A stretch of 64,000 bases of DNA from Helichrysum umbraculigerum (taxonomy: Eukaryota; Streptophyta; Magnoliopsida; Asterales; Asteraceae): assembly GCA_949592205.1 (NCBI GenBank), contig CATIUR010000003.1, positions 160,445,759-160,509,758 on the forward strand. Direction: 5' to 3'. Below, piece after piece: positions 47,412 through 58,696 of the stretch. The notes under the pieces are model-generated. The model had not been told where the DNA came from and made no database searches. It saw nothing but the letters and a program-made list of their open reading frames with translations. Position 1 is the stretch's first letter. Every line of letters starts with the position of its first letter. The position numbers and the translations under genes were made by a program.

Positions 47412-49854
47412 TCAGACAACGCTAAATGCAGACTGCAACGTCGATGAAAACCGGTTCGCAATAGTCTGGGAGGCAAATTGTTGAATCTGCTTCTTTGCAT
47501 CTGAATCAACAGAATCCATAAAATCAAGTCAAACCCATACCACATAAACCATAAAATATAGTCGTGACTCTACATGAAAAGTTTACACAACGACAAAATA
47601 AAGTCGACATTATATTGTATCCACAAATCTGTATTCTTTTTCTTTCTTTGCACTGGTTAAAAAGCACCTATTGTCCAATAACTGGAAACATGCAAAACAC
47701 CCCCACTTAAACATAAACTAGAGAGGTGGCAAGGGGTGTGTGTGTGTGGGTGGGTGGGGTTGGATCGGGTAATGAGTAAAAATGGTTTCGGGTCAAATCA
47801 GGCAACTTTTACTAAGGGTCAGCCAGTCAGGTGGGGATGGAAACACTTTCTATCTCCTTAAATAATGTGATTGAAAAACATATACCATATAACCCATTCA
47901 TGTAAAGTCCGAATGGGTATAACACAAAACATTACATAAGTTACAAAAATCGTAGCACAAATTCTAGGGAACATCTAACTATATCAAAAAGAGTTATTTA
48001 TACCTTTGCGGCATTTTGTAAAGCCCACAATATTCGCAATGCTGAGGGTCAAGCAAACTCCCACAACTAGAAGATAATCAGCTTGGAACCTTATCAAAGA
48101 GAATATCCCAAAGAAGATCCATACAACTGCCTGCGAAAAGACAACAATGGCTTAGATGCACTCATCATGTTTTTCAACCTTCTATTTTGTGTTCAGGGAA
48201 GGAAGCACTCATCATGAAATTATGACAACTTATGTTCCAAAATCACTGACAGCAAGCATGTCCAAAAGAGTTTCATCAAGATGTCATTCTCACTATGATC
48301 TATTTTAGCTCGCTATCAAACTTTCTATATTAGATTGACCGTGCTATGCTAATGTTGCAATTTAATTCAAAATTCTACTTACAGTCAAGTAAAGAGTCCA
48401 CCAGAACAGCCACGAATCCTTTTTGTTCATTCGAGCCAATGACTGCAAAAGAAGGACATAATATATGAGACACGAGACACTGGTATTATAGAGCCACTTA
48501 TGAAGATAGTATTTGGTGTTAGAATAACAAAATGAAAAGGAAAGACAGAAAAAATAGAGTAACCACCCACCTCTTGGTCAAGACATTCAAATTTCCACAC
48601 ACTCTCACCATTGTCATCGATTTCATTCCACCACCTCAAACCGACTAAGATTCGACCACTGACATTTTTCACTACCCAGAAATCGAGAGCGGCCAGAAGA
48701 ACAGTCACCACAAAAATTATGACAAAACTATCAAAAAACAGAGCGGATAGTATATAAAACGCCAAAGCTCCAGCCTGTGATACCATAAAAGAAACAATAT
48801 TAAAAATGAAATGTAGTAAGAAGGGATAGAATGAAAGAAATTGTAGAAAGAGTAGACCTTGAAGAGCACGTGAAAGAAGCATATCCTTGGGTTCGCATAG
48901 TTTTCTCCTTGAGGCTGAGCACAAGAAAACAATAAGTACATCTCTATAACCATAAATCATAGTTTTACACATTTATAATACATAGTGCAAAATAAAATCT
49001 TTTGTACAAAAACCTACAAATATTAAGCTGAGGCCTTTCAGGTTTTTACTAATTGCAAATGTATTTTCACGCTTACTCTTCAGCTTACACACAAATTGAT
49101 GCGGAATTATTTTAAGATCCAAAAAAATAAAACCCAAACACTAAAGCTTGAGCATATGGCATGTTATAATTCACATTTGAATTTCTTATTCACTCTTCAC
49201 CTTTTTTTCCTAGAATATGAAGCACAACTCATTCTCAGTTGCTAACGGTCACTAATAATTAGCTCAAAGTAACAACTTAACAATTGTATAACATTGCAAT
49301 GCGATAACATACAATGTATCATCAATCCCCAATTATAGTAAGTGATGCCCACCGATTACAAAGCATGTATAGTAAAAAGTACAATCACTGGCCTCTCAGC
49401 ATATGACAAACCAAAACAAACTCACAAATTATGGTTTATTAACCATGTCAACAATCAACATAATCATGTGTAACAACATAATAAACATGAATACATGATC
49501 CATTCTAATTAACACTCTCATGTCAACTAAACCAAATCAGTAATACGTCGTTCCCAGCCACCGATTCTCGCAAACTTATCAGTGGTTTCCAGACACCAAT
49601 ACTGCCTAATAAAAGATCTAGGTCCAAACAATTGAAATAACAACAGTAGAGAAAACTACATTTTATTATTTCAACAACTTAGCTGATGCAAAAACTTATG
49701 AATCGCATGCTAAAGTAACACGTTATAGGAAAAATAAACATACATTTGCCCTATCAATTTTGGATCTAACTAACAGATAATAACAATGATATTAGTACAT
49801 GATTCTTAAAGAAATTAGATAGATATTGTGAAATCAAACCGGATTCAGATCCAT
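47412..49854 (-). CDS. ECH: ECHIDNA, TVP23-family Golgi/trans-Golgi network membrane protein
   Basis: Six exons: 49840-49854, 48858-48914, 48571-48774, 48383-48442, 48004-48130 and 47412-47500, giving 183 residues (about 186 in Arabidopsis). All borders are GT-AG. Exon 1 codes only MDLNP in 15 bases. The protein reads QGENYANPRICFFHVLFK, then two closely spaced membrane helices (about residues 25-60, LSALFFDSFVII), the conserved VSGRILVGLRWWNEI loop, two more hydrophobic segments (WLFWWTLYL and DYLLVVGVCL) and a polar tail ending FSSTLQSAFSVV. ECHIDNA works with YIP4 proteins at the trans-Golgi network in secretion of wall polysaccharides and cell elongation. The sequence appears intact. Confidence 0.95.
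47735..47759 (+). repeat. GT/GGGT-rich simple repeat
   Basis: A GTGTGTGTG run passes into GGGTGGGTGGGG in the last intron of the ECHIDNA gene, next to a hAT-like GAGAGGTGGCAAGG end. Confidence 0.85.
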
Positions 49855-51254
49855 GATAACGAAGAATCAGCCTTCGATCCTCAGCAATTTCGCCGGATTT
49901 TAAACGCGTGTTTCACTACAATGATGAAAGAAATAAGGTTTTGGGGATGAAATTCGGGGGTCGCGGATCTAGTTTTTGGATTTTTCAAAAAAGCGACTTA
50001 AGTTTGATTATTTACATGTACAGCCCTTGATTGCGTTTTAAGTTTTGTTCAATACGGCCTTACAGGATTCACAACCAAATTTTGACGAATTTATCAGAAG
50101 ACGTGATTTTTAATTTTGCTGAATTTATCATTGCACACATACGATAGGTGAAGTAAAAGTTTTATGTTAGATGAATATTTACATATTTAGTTCTTAACTT
50201 TTTTAAAAAAATCCCATCTACATAATCAATCCCTCCATTATACATGGTTGCACGTAATAATTTTTACATGCAATTTGTTGCACGAAATATTTTTTCATAT
50301 TTTATGTTATTATATAACGAAAAGTGAAATAAAAATAACAAAAAAAGGATAACAAACGGGTTGAAATGTGTTTGATCAATAATATTGTATTTGTTTCAAA
50401 TGCTTGTCAAATTGATCATGGCATGATCAATAATAGAGAGCTCTTTGTTAAAAATGTATGTATTATAAACTTACATAAAAGCTAAGAAGAATGACGTAGA
50501 CAAAAGGTTTTAGGGCTGTTCACAGTTCGGATAAAATCGGATAATTCAATTGGATAACTCGGATCGGACCATATGGTTTGGATAATTGGATTTTTGGATC
50601 GGCTCGGATCAAAACCAAACTTATTATTTTGAATCACGGATTGGTTTTGGTTAGTAAATTACAAACCGGATTATCCAAAAAAAATAAAAATAACAAATAA
50701 ATATTTATTTTTCAAACATTATATGTATACATGCACATACAAAATAGTTTACTAACTTATTAATATTCTATAAATATCCAAATATAATAGGTAGTTTACA
50801 GTTTACAAAATTATTTACTTATATATGTAGGTAATTTATAGTTTCGTTTTGCATTTTACTATTATATTACACACATGTATATGTACTGGGAGGTTCAAAT
50901 GAGAACCATACATATTTTTAGTAGATATTGTAAATATTTATGTATGTGTTTGTGTAACACCCAAAAGTTATAAATATTATTGTGATAAGTGAATAAATAA
51001 TTGTTTTAAGTTAATAGTATTGTAAGAAAAATAAATAGTTGAAATTGTGAATGGTTTTTAAGTTCCGGACAATAGGTATTAAAGGGGACGAAATAATGAC
51101 ATATATATGTGTGTACGCATAGGGAATACATAATTCCCTTCTCTTTTCTAAACTCTTCCAGAAAGAAAGAAAAACATGAACCGTCCCTGTGATTTGCGAT
51201 GGAACAAGAAAACAAGAAAGAAACATCAAATTGAATTCTAATTCAAGCTGGCAT
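49855..51254 (-). promoter_or_regulatory. Upstream region of ECHIDNA plus repeat debris
   Basis: The first few hundred bases right of 49854 should contain the 5' UTR and promoter. From about 50510 there are repeat remnants: AGGGCTGTTCACAGTTCGG (hAT-like end), GGATCGG/GGATAA repeats (50525-50670) and TGTAACACCCAAAAG at 50953 (LTR-end-like). No gene is supported. Confidence 0.4.
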
Positions 51255-51658
51255 AGTTGTTAAACTCTTACGATTCACGAGTCGACTCTTACGAGTCGAC
51301 TCATAAATTCAAAAAACGAGGCGACTCGGACCCCGACTCTTAAATGACTTTGACTCTTACGAGTCGTTTATTGACTCTTCCGATTCGTGTATGACTCTTT
51401 AGAGTCGTGTATGACTCTTCCGAGTCTTGTGCGACTCTTACGAGTCAGAAATCGAACACACTTTTAATATAATATAATAAAAAACATAAAATGACAAAAT
51501 AGGATAAGAGATGACTAATAATCAATTTTAAATTAAGCATTTGTGTTAATAAATGACTTTCATCGTGTTTTAATTCACTATAAGAATATAAATCTTAACA
51601 ATAATATATATATAGATATAAATATATATATATTTATTGTAAAATTATGACTCTTACG
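51255..51658. mobile_element. End of a GACTC-repeat DNA transposon, cut by LTR C
   Basis: It starts CATAGTTGTTAAACTC, like the ends at 8948 and 10370. It continues with about a dozen GACTCTTACGAGTC-type words (51265-51455), often palindromic. The other end is not in the window. The last bases before LTR C (GACTCTTACG) repeat the same motif, so LTR C appears to have inserted inside this element. Confidence 0.55.
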
Positions 51659-52107
51659 TGTAACACCCCCAAATTCGTTGATTTTGTTTAGCGGAAGCAT
51701 TTAGTTAAGTATGGGGAGTGCCACATTACACAGTACATGCATACGTATCAGAGCATATGATTACAACAGAACATAATATATTAAGATGCCAAATAGTTAC
51801 AAAGTTTTACGATTTATCAAATCGTATAAGTAGTTAAACTGTACAAAAGTGGATTTCGTAAATATGACTAACAACATATTAGTTATACAAAAGAAATCCA
51901 TATGTTTCAAAAAGTTGGCATCCTAAATCTTCAAGGGTCGCCTAGATTTCCAGTTGTGTAGGCGGTCCTTACGTGTGCAGCTAATTCCCTGAAAAAATAG
52001 TAAAAGTCAACAACGAGGTTGAGTAAATTCACAGGTTTTATGTTCACAATAATAGTTGGTTGTTTCAAGCGTCCAAAATAGTTATCGTCATCACGATCAA
52101 TCAAAGT

Positions 52108-52300
52108 TTCGTGGAATGTTACCCGAAGTGTACGTTTGGTGGGATGTTGCCCAACGATGCAGTTACGTGGGATGTTGCCCAAAACACAGTTTATGATTCG
52201 TAGGAAACCGGTATCCTATTAGTATTCGTAGGAATGTAAGTATCCTAATAGTTGTTCGTAGGAATGTCAGTATCCTAGTAGTCATTCGTAGGAATATCAG
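52108..52300. repeat. Repeat array in LTR C with near-constant centres and varying arms (left part)
   Basis: First GTGGGATGTTGCCCA-type units (52111-52185). Then TAGGA-ATGTCAGTA-TCCTA-type units about 29 bases apart (52200-52300). The array continues after element D. Confidence 0.75.
52296..52300. repeat. Target-site duplication ATCAG, left side of element D
   Basis: Identical bases at 61967-61971. Confidence 0.95.
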
Positions 52301-52939
52301 TGTAACACCCTCAAATTTCAGGTCGCGGAAGCAGTCGGGTCGGGTGTTACTAAATCAAATATCACAAGCACAAAGATATATAATGAACGACTCTAAATGA
52401 GACGTTGAAAATATTTATACATTTACCAAATAAAACGTTTACAAAGTTAATAGTGGTTTTCAATTACATAAATTGAAATACAAAAGTAAATGCAGAGTTG
52501 TCCCAAAGTTTGAAAACATGCGACTCGAGCTAGCATAGCTTGTAGTGGTCCTAATCCTGCTGGCCACCTGAGAATACATACTAAAACAGGTCAGCTATAA
52601 AGCTGGTGAGTTCACATAGTGTTTAATATGAAATCGTGTGATAATACCATCCGTATTATAAAAAGCGGTTATCCACCGTGTATTTAGATTAAATGAGTTT
52701 GCAAAGACATTACAAAAGTTATATATCGGGGTGTAGGTTACCCTAACCATATGATTTACTAGTTAGTGGAGTTTAGTATGCATCGGCTATTAGTCTTTAC
52801 ATAGAGGTACTGGTTCCTAGAATCCGGTCATCTACCAATGTGGGAACCACAACCTATGTTGATTGTTTAATAAGTATCCCGAGTCCCAATAATCCATCGG
52901 ATTATCCTGCAAGTATATAAGTAATGAAAGTAGCACTAC

Positions 52940-53570
52940 GTGCATACTTTATGTTCAAGAGCACCACGTGCTTAAACTAGATACACAATGAAGCAACCCG
53001 TGCTTAGGTTCAAAAGTAACGAGGCACTCCGTGCCTGATGTGTGTAATAGGTATGCATATGTATGAAGCACCACGTGCTTAGCAATGTAGTAATGTATAC
53101 ATCAACATGTATAGGTAATCAGTAGTAGCACCACGTGCCAAGTAGTGGTTCAGCGAACCCGGAAGTAGCACAACGTGCCAAGTAGTGGTTCAACGAACCC
53201 GGAAGTAGCACAACGTGCCCGGAAGTAGCGCAACGCGCCCAGTGATGGCCTTACAGGCTCTGCAGTAGCATAACATGCCTACTGTATGTTCAAATGAAGC
53301 ATTACATGCTTGTTTAACGTTAATGAAGCACTACGTGCTTAATGGCGTAAATAGGGTGTGTACATGTATATATATATATATATATATATAATCGAAGCAC
53401 CGCGTGCTTGTTAGTGTAAGCGTGTGTACATCATCATGTACATGTAATCAGAAGTAGCACCACGTGCTAAGTAGTGGTTCAACGAACCCGGAAGTAGCAC
53501 AACGTGCCCGGAAGTAGCGCAACGCGCCCAGTGATGGCCCCACGGGCTCGGTAGTAGCACAACGTGCTAA
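52940..53570. repeat. Array of short dyads (GCAC-NNN-GTGC type), left LTR of element D
   Basis: About 18 units. Most are AGCACNACGTGC-like, with variants such as GCATTACATGC and GGCCCCACGGGC. A (TA)n run (53363-53391) splits the array. It is copied almost exactly at 59320-59965 and has a more diverged internal counterpart at 57425-58200. Confidence 0.9.
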
Positions 53571-54554
53571 ACAGTTTATGTATGCATAAATTAGTGTAAG
53601 CTATCTACAGATAATCACTACACTCAATTTATGTGTGTTTATTACTCTACGGTAATGTTGAAGGTGTAATCTAACAATCTACACCTTTGAATAAAGTTTA
53701 GTGTTCACAATGTATCTAAGTGTGATTAATCATCACCTAGATGATGGGTGTAGCATGTGAAGTCCAAATGTGTATAAATGTCACCTAGTCATTCAGAATA
53801 GTAATTAATACCTAAGTGTGTCATTACATCACTTAGTTGTCGAAGAGTACCTGTAGTACGTAAATAATGTATGCTATCATTTGGTTTCATGAATCGTGTC
53901 ACGACTAGTGAGCATGGTCTCCATGTTGTGTTTCCCGAGTAAACTAACCAAGTCTAGTAATAATGCCTCGTCGATGTGACAAGTGTTTAAATAGTGTTAC
54001 TTGTATAATTTTAGTTGTTGTCTAGCTAAGGCACACTTAGTTTGCATATTATGTACGGTTGTCTCAAGGGCGTTGGAGTCTAATATGTCATTTGCAAACA
54101 TTTGTAAAGCAGTTGTAAGTTCGTTTATCAACGAAAAGTAAGTAAATCATAAGTATGTATCTCCCCCAAAATCAGTGAAAACAGTAAAAAGGTGGGGCTA
54201 TGAACTCACCTTGGAGCTAGCGTCCTAATACAGCGAGTCGTACCACTGAGAATCTCCTAGTGTCCTAAACACGTGAGATTTCGTATAAGTGAGTGGACGT
54301 TTAAGTAAAACAATCCAATTTGTTGTTCGTTCGGTTAATTTGTACTCAATGTGTTTGTTATATATTTGCGTTTGAATTTCGTAAAGAAATTGCGTGTCGT
54401 TTGTCTCGTATTGAAATTATATTTAGAAAATATAATTAAGTTGTTTTCGTATAAAAAGTGTATATAAACGTGTCTCGGTTCATATATAAGTTGCGTATAT
54501 GTTTTCGGATAAGTTTCGTACTTTAAAAGTGAATTTTTAGTTCAAAAACTGATA

Positions 54555-54745
54555 ATAGCGACACTTCATGCGTCACTGGTTGATTTTGGGCGTCACTAGG
54601 CTAGTGACTCAAAAGTTAGGAAAATTCAGCATTTTAGCGACACTTCAATAGTGTCGCTATAGGGTTAGTGACGCACATAGCGTCACTTCTCAAGTGACGC
54701 AGGAGGTTTAGTGACGGGGTTTAGCGACACTGAGCTAGTGCCGCT
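54555..54745. repeat. TGACG/CGACAC inverted-repeat cluster, left LTR of element D
   Basis: AGCGACACT and AGTGTCGCT flank 5 bases (54636-54658). GTGACGC and GCGTCAC flank 5 bases (54668-54686). GCGTCACTT and AAGTGACGC flank 3 bases (54680-54700). The last two share one arm and so exclude each other. The same motif type is present in LTR A. Confidence 0.85.
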
Positions 54746-54761
54746 GTTGCTGTTTTGGGTC

Positions 54762-54796
54762 ATGCCCGCCGGGCATCAGGTATACCCGCCGGGTAT
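54762..54796. repeat. Tandem pair of 15-base palindromes around CCCGCCGGG
   Basis: ATGCCCGCCGGGCAT (54762-54776) and ATACCCGCCGGGTAT (54782-54796), both perfect about a central C and 20 bases apart centre to centre. The copy in the other LTR is at 61143-61177. Confidence 0.9.
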
Positions 54797-55585
54797 CCCT
54801 GTCTGCCACCAGATCTGCTCGCGAACAATTAAAGATCGAGCCCCAAAAACGTGTTTTTACTACAAATCCGCTTATATGATGATGATATATGATAAAGTAA
54901 GTGATAATAACGTAAAAACAAGTAAAGATTCGAGTGTTTTCATACCGATTGGGTTTAGATCCGAAAATGGGTTTTGACGATGAAGATGATGATGCGGATG
55001 GATGATGATGCTATTGATGATATTGTTGTTGTTAGTGGCGACGGCGGTGGGTGGTTCCGGCGGTGGTGGCAGCGGCGGCGGTGGTAGGTGGTTGTTAGAT
55101 GGTGATGAAAGGGTTTTTAGAGAGAGAGAGGGTAGAGAGAAAATGAAAATAGAGAGAGAAGTGAGATGGTGAAAATGAGAAAGAAGTGGGGAGGGGATTG
55201 GGTTTTTGTCAAACTCAGTTCCCTCTTTCGTACACTGTGGTCTTCAACCGAAGTACAAAATGCCCGTGTTTAATTTGTCCGACGAAATTTAAAATAACAT
55301 TTTAAATTCTAAACATTGATTTATATTCTTACGAAATGTTTTTGAGTGAAAGTATTTTATAAAAATACTATCTTTAAACAAAAGTTTAATTGTTTGATTA
55401 TTCGAGCGGTCTCGGATATTTAAAATGCGTTTTAAATCAAAACGACTTACGTTTTCGAATCTATGATTTTGTTTATATTATTTTGTAAATATCTTTGTTG
55501 AAAAATATTTCACTTGAACCTAAAAATGTAATTATTCGAAATTTAAAGTTGGCGTGAAATTTGATTTTTTTGACGAGGTGTTACA

Positions 55586-55598
55586 TTCTCCCCCTGTT
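55586..55598 (-). other. Polypurine tract of element D
   Basis: In element sense AACAGGGGGAGAA, directly before the 3' LTR. Confidence 0.9.
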
Positions 55599-56066
55599 AA
55601 GAAAATTTCGTCCCGAAATTTAAAGTAGGGTCGTGGTCGCGCGTGGTCTGGGGAGCAATGCACGTACAAGATGTTTATCGCGTAGATGGTAGACATATCA
55701 TGTCTAAAACGAGTTGGGGAGCAGTCAGTCCATGACTGTGTCGATGTCTATTGTCGTAGTCACATTCTGACTATATTGTTTGTTCGAGGTATGATTAATT
55801 TGTGGCTAGTAGTTAACCGTTTACGCCGTAGTCCATTCAGGACTAGATAATTGTCACAACGTGACCGTATTGTAAGTTGTCCTACCAGGACTAAGTGTCT
55901 GGTAATCGTCCGATTGGTTTGTCTGCTGAAAGCAAACTTTGAGTTTAACTTTGCCTTAAGCGTTTGAATTTTCCAAAATGGTGGGAGGGATGACGCCTAG
56001 ATGTTTAAAGAGTTAAAGAATTAAGTTGTTGAGAAAGGACGTAACCTTCCTACCTTAGAGATCCCG
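55599..56066 (-). other. Post-gag region of element D where pol is missing
   Basis: About 470 bases between the gag stop and the polypurine tract. No frame resembles protease, RT or integrase. I see nothing else in it. Confidence 0.7.
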
Positions 56067-57077
56067 CTAGGCGTTATTGTAGAGTCTCGGGCAGTCTCTT
56101 TTGAGGTGTCCAGGGTCTCCGCATTCGAAACAGACCTTCGGGCCGTTCGGGTTTGAGATAGTAGTAGGGACTCTGCAGTTCTTAGTTGGGTGTCCATAGC
56201 TTTTGCACCTATTGCATGGCGTGCCACACGCCCCCGTATGATGGCTTTCGCATCTGGGGCAGAAGGGTTTGTTTCCCTTGTATTTCTTCTCTCCGGGTTT
56301 GATTATGTTGAGTGGTACGGGTTCAGGTCTTAAGGTTAGCTCGTGGCTATTGCTGTGATTTCCATCCCATTTTCTCTTGATGTAGGGATTAGGAGATCGA
56401 GGGAGTGTCTCAGAGTCGGCTTTCATCGCCATTAGTTCATGAGCTAAACGTATGGCTTTTCGGATGGTTGTAGGTGCGGATGAGATGACGTTCCCTCGGA
56501 TAGGTTCGGGAAGACCTAAAATGTACTTTCTGATACGCGTGGACTCTGAGTTTATTATGGTTGGGCATAAAGGTGCCAATTGTTGGAATCGAGTGGTGTA
56601 CGAGGTGATGTCATTCCCTTTTACAGCGAGGTTCCAGAGTTCAACCTCAAGTTGATGTATTTCCTCATTAGGGCAGTACTCTTCCTTGAGCATTTGTTTC
56701 AGTTCCTCCCAATGCATCCTGTAAGCAACGTCGGTGCTCATGGAATGAACTTGAGTGTTCCACCAGGTAAGTGCACCTTCCTCAAAAGTGCAGGTAGAGA
56801 GTCTGACCTTGCGGTCGTCAGGGCATTCGCAGAGACAGAATATGGATTCCATTTTCTCAATCCACCTAGTTAAGCCAATAGCTCCTTCGGTTCCAGAGAA
56901 GTGTAGTGGTTTGCACCTCATAAATTCTTTATAAGTGCAGGGTCTCGTTTGGAGTGGGTTGTTTAGTGTGGCCTCGCCGTCAGTTCGTAGGTTTCGGGAG
57001 AGTAACGCATCGGTCACTCCTTGAGCAATGTATCGAGCGAGTTCAGCCTCGTTGAAAGTCAGTTGTCTTGAAGACAT
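56067..57077 (-). CDS. Gag protein of element D
   Basis: 336 residues, starting MSSRQLTFNEAEL and ending PRLYNNA. It aligns by eye with the gag of elements A and B: GTEGAIGLTRWIEKMES, FEEGALTWWNTQ and GNDITSYTTRFQQL in the capsid part. Two zinc knuckles follow (the CPRCESHHTGACGTPC type at about 268, CFECGDPGHLKRDC at about 317). The frame is open although there is no pol, which suggests selection or very recent origin from a functional source. Family role: assembly of the particle and RNA binding. The acceptor-like CTTAAAG ends four bases before the ATG, as in element B. Confidence 0.95.
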   Translation of the reverse strand: MSSRQLTFNEAELARYIAQGVTDALLSRNLRTDGEATLNNPLQTRPCTYKEFMRCKPLHFSGTEGAIGLTRWIEKMESIFCLCECPDDRKVRLSTCTFEEGALTWWNTQVHSMSTDVAYRMHWEELKQMLKEEYCPNEEIHQLEVELWNLAVKGNDITSYTTRFQQLAPLCPTIINSESTRIRKYILGLPEPIRGNVISSAPTTIRKAIRLAHELMAMKADSETLPRSPNPYIKRKWDGNHSNSHELTLRPEPVPLNIIKPGEKKYKGNKPFCPRCESHHTGACGTPCNRCKSYGHPTKNCRVPTTISNPNGPKVCFECGDPGHLKRDCPRLYNNA

Positions 57078-58680
57078 GTTCCTTTAAGAAAAGGCAAATG
57101 TGTGTAAGTTGTCGTGATAGTGTTGATTTCTCCAAGTATTTTATAAGAGTGAGATAAGATCCTATATCCGTATCTGAGTTGAGGTTTCCAGTTTTGTGTG
57201 TGGCGGACATCGTCCCGCGTTACGTGATTTTGATGTGACAGTTTTCGTTCCTATCGAGTTACCCAAATCGTTGTGTCTATTTGTTCACTTTCCCCATGAT
57301 GGGATTTAGTTAAGTAGTTTTGATTGGCAGTCATAATCATGACTAAGTAGTGTTATTTTCAATAGTCGTTCAAGGCTATGCTATGGTGATGATCCTACAG
57401 ATCATAATGCAGTACTAACCTACCGTGTGTGTAGCACCGTGTGCTATAAGTGTAGTACTAACTGTACCATAAATGCAGTACTATTTGTACAGAAATTGCG
57501 AAGTCAAAATACCATGAGTACAGTGCCCCGAAACACCGTACTTGCAAAACTACGTATTGTAAATGCAGCACCCTGTGCCGTAAAAGTAGTGCCACGCACT
57601 GTAATGCAGTATTCAAAGTACTGTTGGTAGGTAGGGATCGTATATTTCTGGAACGTAGCCTCCAAGGCTGTATGTGTATAAGTCATGGGATTTCTATACG
57701 TAGCACTAGATTTAAACTGGGTATGTATTTATTGATTAAAGCATTACCTGCTTAATTTGTCGTATATACATATATGGTGTACACGTAACTATACTAGTAT
57801 ACGTGCGTAGTAAAAGTCAGACATGGCACCTCGTGCCCAGCTAAGTAAGTGTATATGTATATATGTAAGTCGTACATGCAACTATAACAAGTCTACATGT
57901 ATAATTGAAGTAGCACCTAGTGCTATAATGCAGTGCTATCAGCACAGTAGTTGAAATACTAATGTTTGGTAATTGCAGTACCTAAGTACCATGAAACGCA
58001 GCACCACGTGCTGTAATGAAGTGCTCGCAGCACCGTAATTGCAGTACCCATGTACTGTGAGTGTAGCATTAACATGCTATAATTTGTAGTATTAACATAC
58101 TATGAGAGTTGCACTAACGTGCTCAAATCGTGGTATCAACATACCGTGAAATCGTGGCATCACGTGCCGTTGTGTTACACAAGTATAGCCCTCGGGCCGT
58201 CAGTAAGTTTGAAGGTAATTCATGGACTTAGTCATTACGAGCATCCCTCGCAATACTAATTGGTCGTGACCAACCTGGTCAAAATTTAAGATCAAGTCAT
58301 AAAGGTTGGGAAGTTGGCGATATGTCACTTCGAGAGTATGTATCAGTAGTACAGCGGAATCATGTCAGATATAATAATACATACACGTATACAGATATGC
58401 AGAAATAGTATACACGTAAGGCCTATTCATATATACCTACAGTACATATAATAGCCTAGGGTGTCTAGCAAACAACAATCAGAGTCAACTACGCATTCCC
58501 GTTTCAGTATAACCCCTTTCAGATCTTACATCATCTTTATTTAATTGTACATAGTTAGCTACGCTATGTTAAATTAAACTCGTATGATGTAATTCCTGAA
58601 CCAGTCATACCTAATGGGGAATACAGCCTAACGGTTATAGTCTAGGCCCACTAAATGTAACCTAGTTCACTATAACCTTA
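57078..58680 (-). other. Leader of element D with dyad array
   Basis: 1.6 kb between the primer site and gag with no ORF of note. 57425-58200 is a diverged array of short dyads (GCACC-TAG-TGC, GTACCCATGTAC, GCATTAACATGC, GTATTAACATAC). A putative spliced leader intron would run from 60607 in the 5' LTR to 57082. Confidence 0.7.
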
Positions 58681-58693
58681 GGCTCTGATACCA
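58681..58693 (-). other. Primer-binding site of element D (initiator Met-tRNA)
   Basis: In element sense TGGTATCAGAGCC, three bases from the LTR, identical to elements A and B. Confidence 0.94.
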
Positions 58694-58696
58694 ATC

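Larger units (their letters stand above)
51659..52300 (-). repeat. LTR C, left segment (interrupted by element D)
   Basis: It starts TGTAACACCCCCAAATTCG and carries the GCGGAAGC end motif, so in element sense this is the LTR 3' end. A stem TCAAC/GTTGA (52007-52022) sits where A, B and D have their hairpin. A repeat array starts at about 52108. The sequence resumes at 61972 after element D. Confidence 0.75.
52301..55585 (-). repeat. Left LTR of element D (3' LTR in element sense)
   Basis: 3285 bases with TGTAACACC...GGTGTTACA ends. It contains the GCAC/GTGC dyad array (52940-53570), a splice-donor-like AG|GTGAGT near 54212 in element sense, a TGACG/CGACAC inverted-repeat cluster (54555-54745), two 15-base palindromes (54762-54796) and a GGT/GGC-rich stretch (55000-55095). 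Confidence 0.96.

Noticed and set aside
48427..48972. 181-codon ORF as a separate membrane protein
   Set aside because: It is ECHIDNA exons 2 and 3 read through introns. The spliced model matches the family length.
52940..53570. CRISPR-like regular repeats
   Set aside because: Units are short dyads with variable spacing and no constant repeat or unique spacers. The DNA is eukaryotic and inside an LTR.
54711..54977. 88-codon ORF MTGFSDTELV, identical at 61092
   Set aside because: Identical because the LTRs are identical. It overlaps the inverted-repeat cluster and the palindromes and resembles no family.
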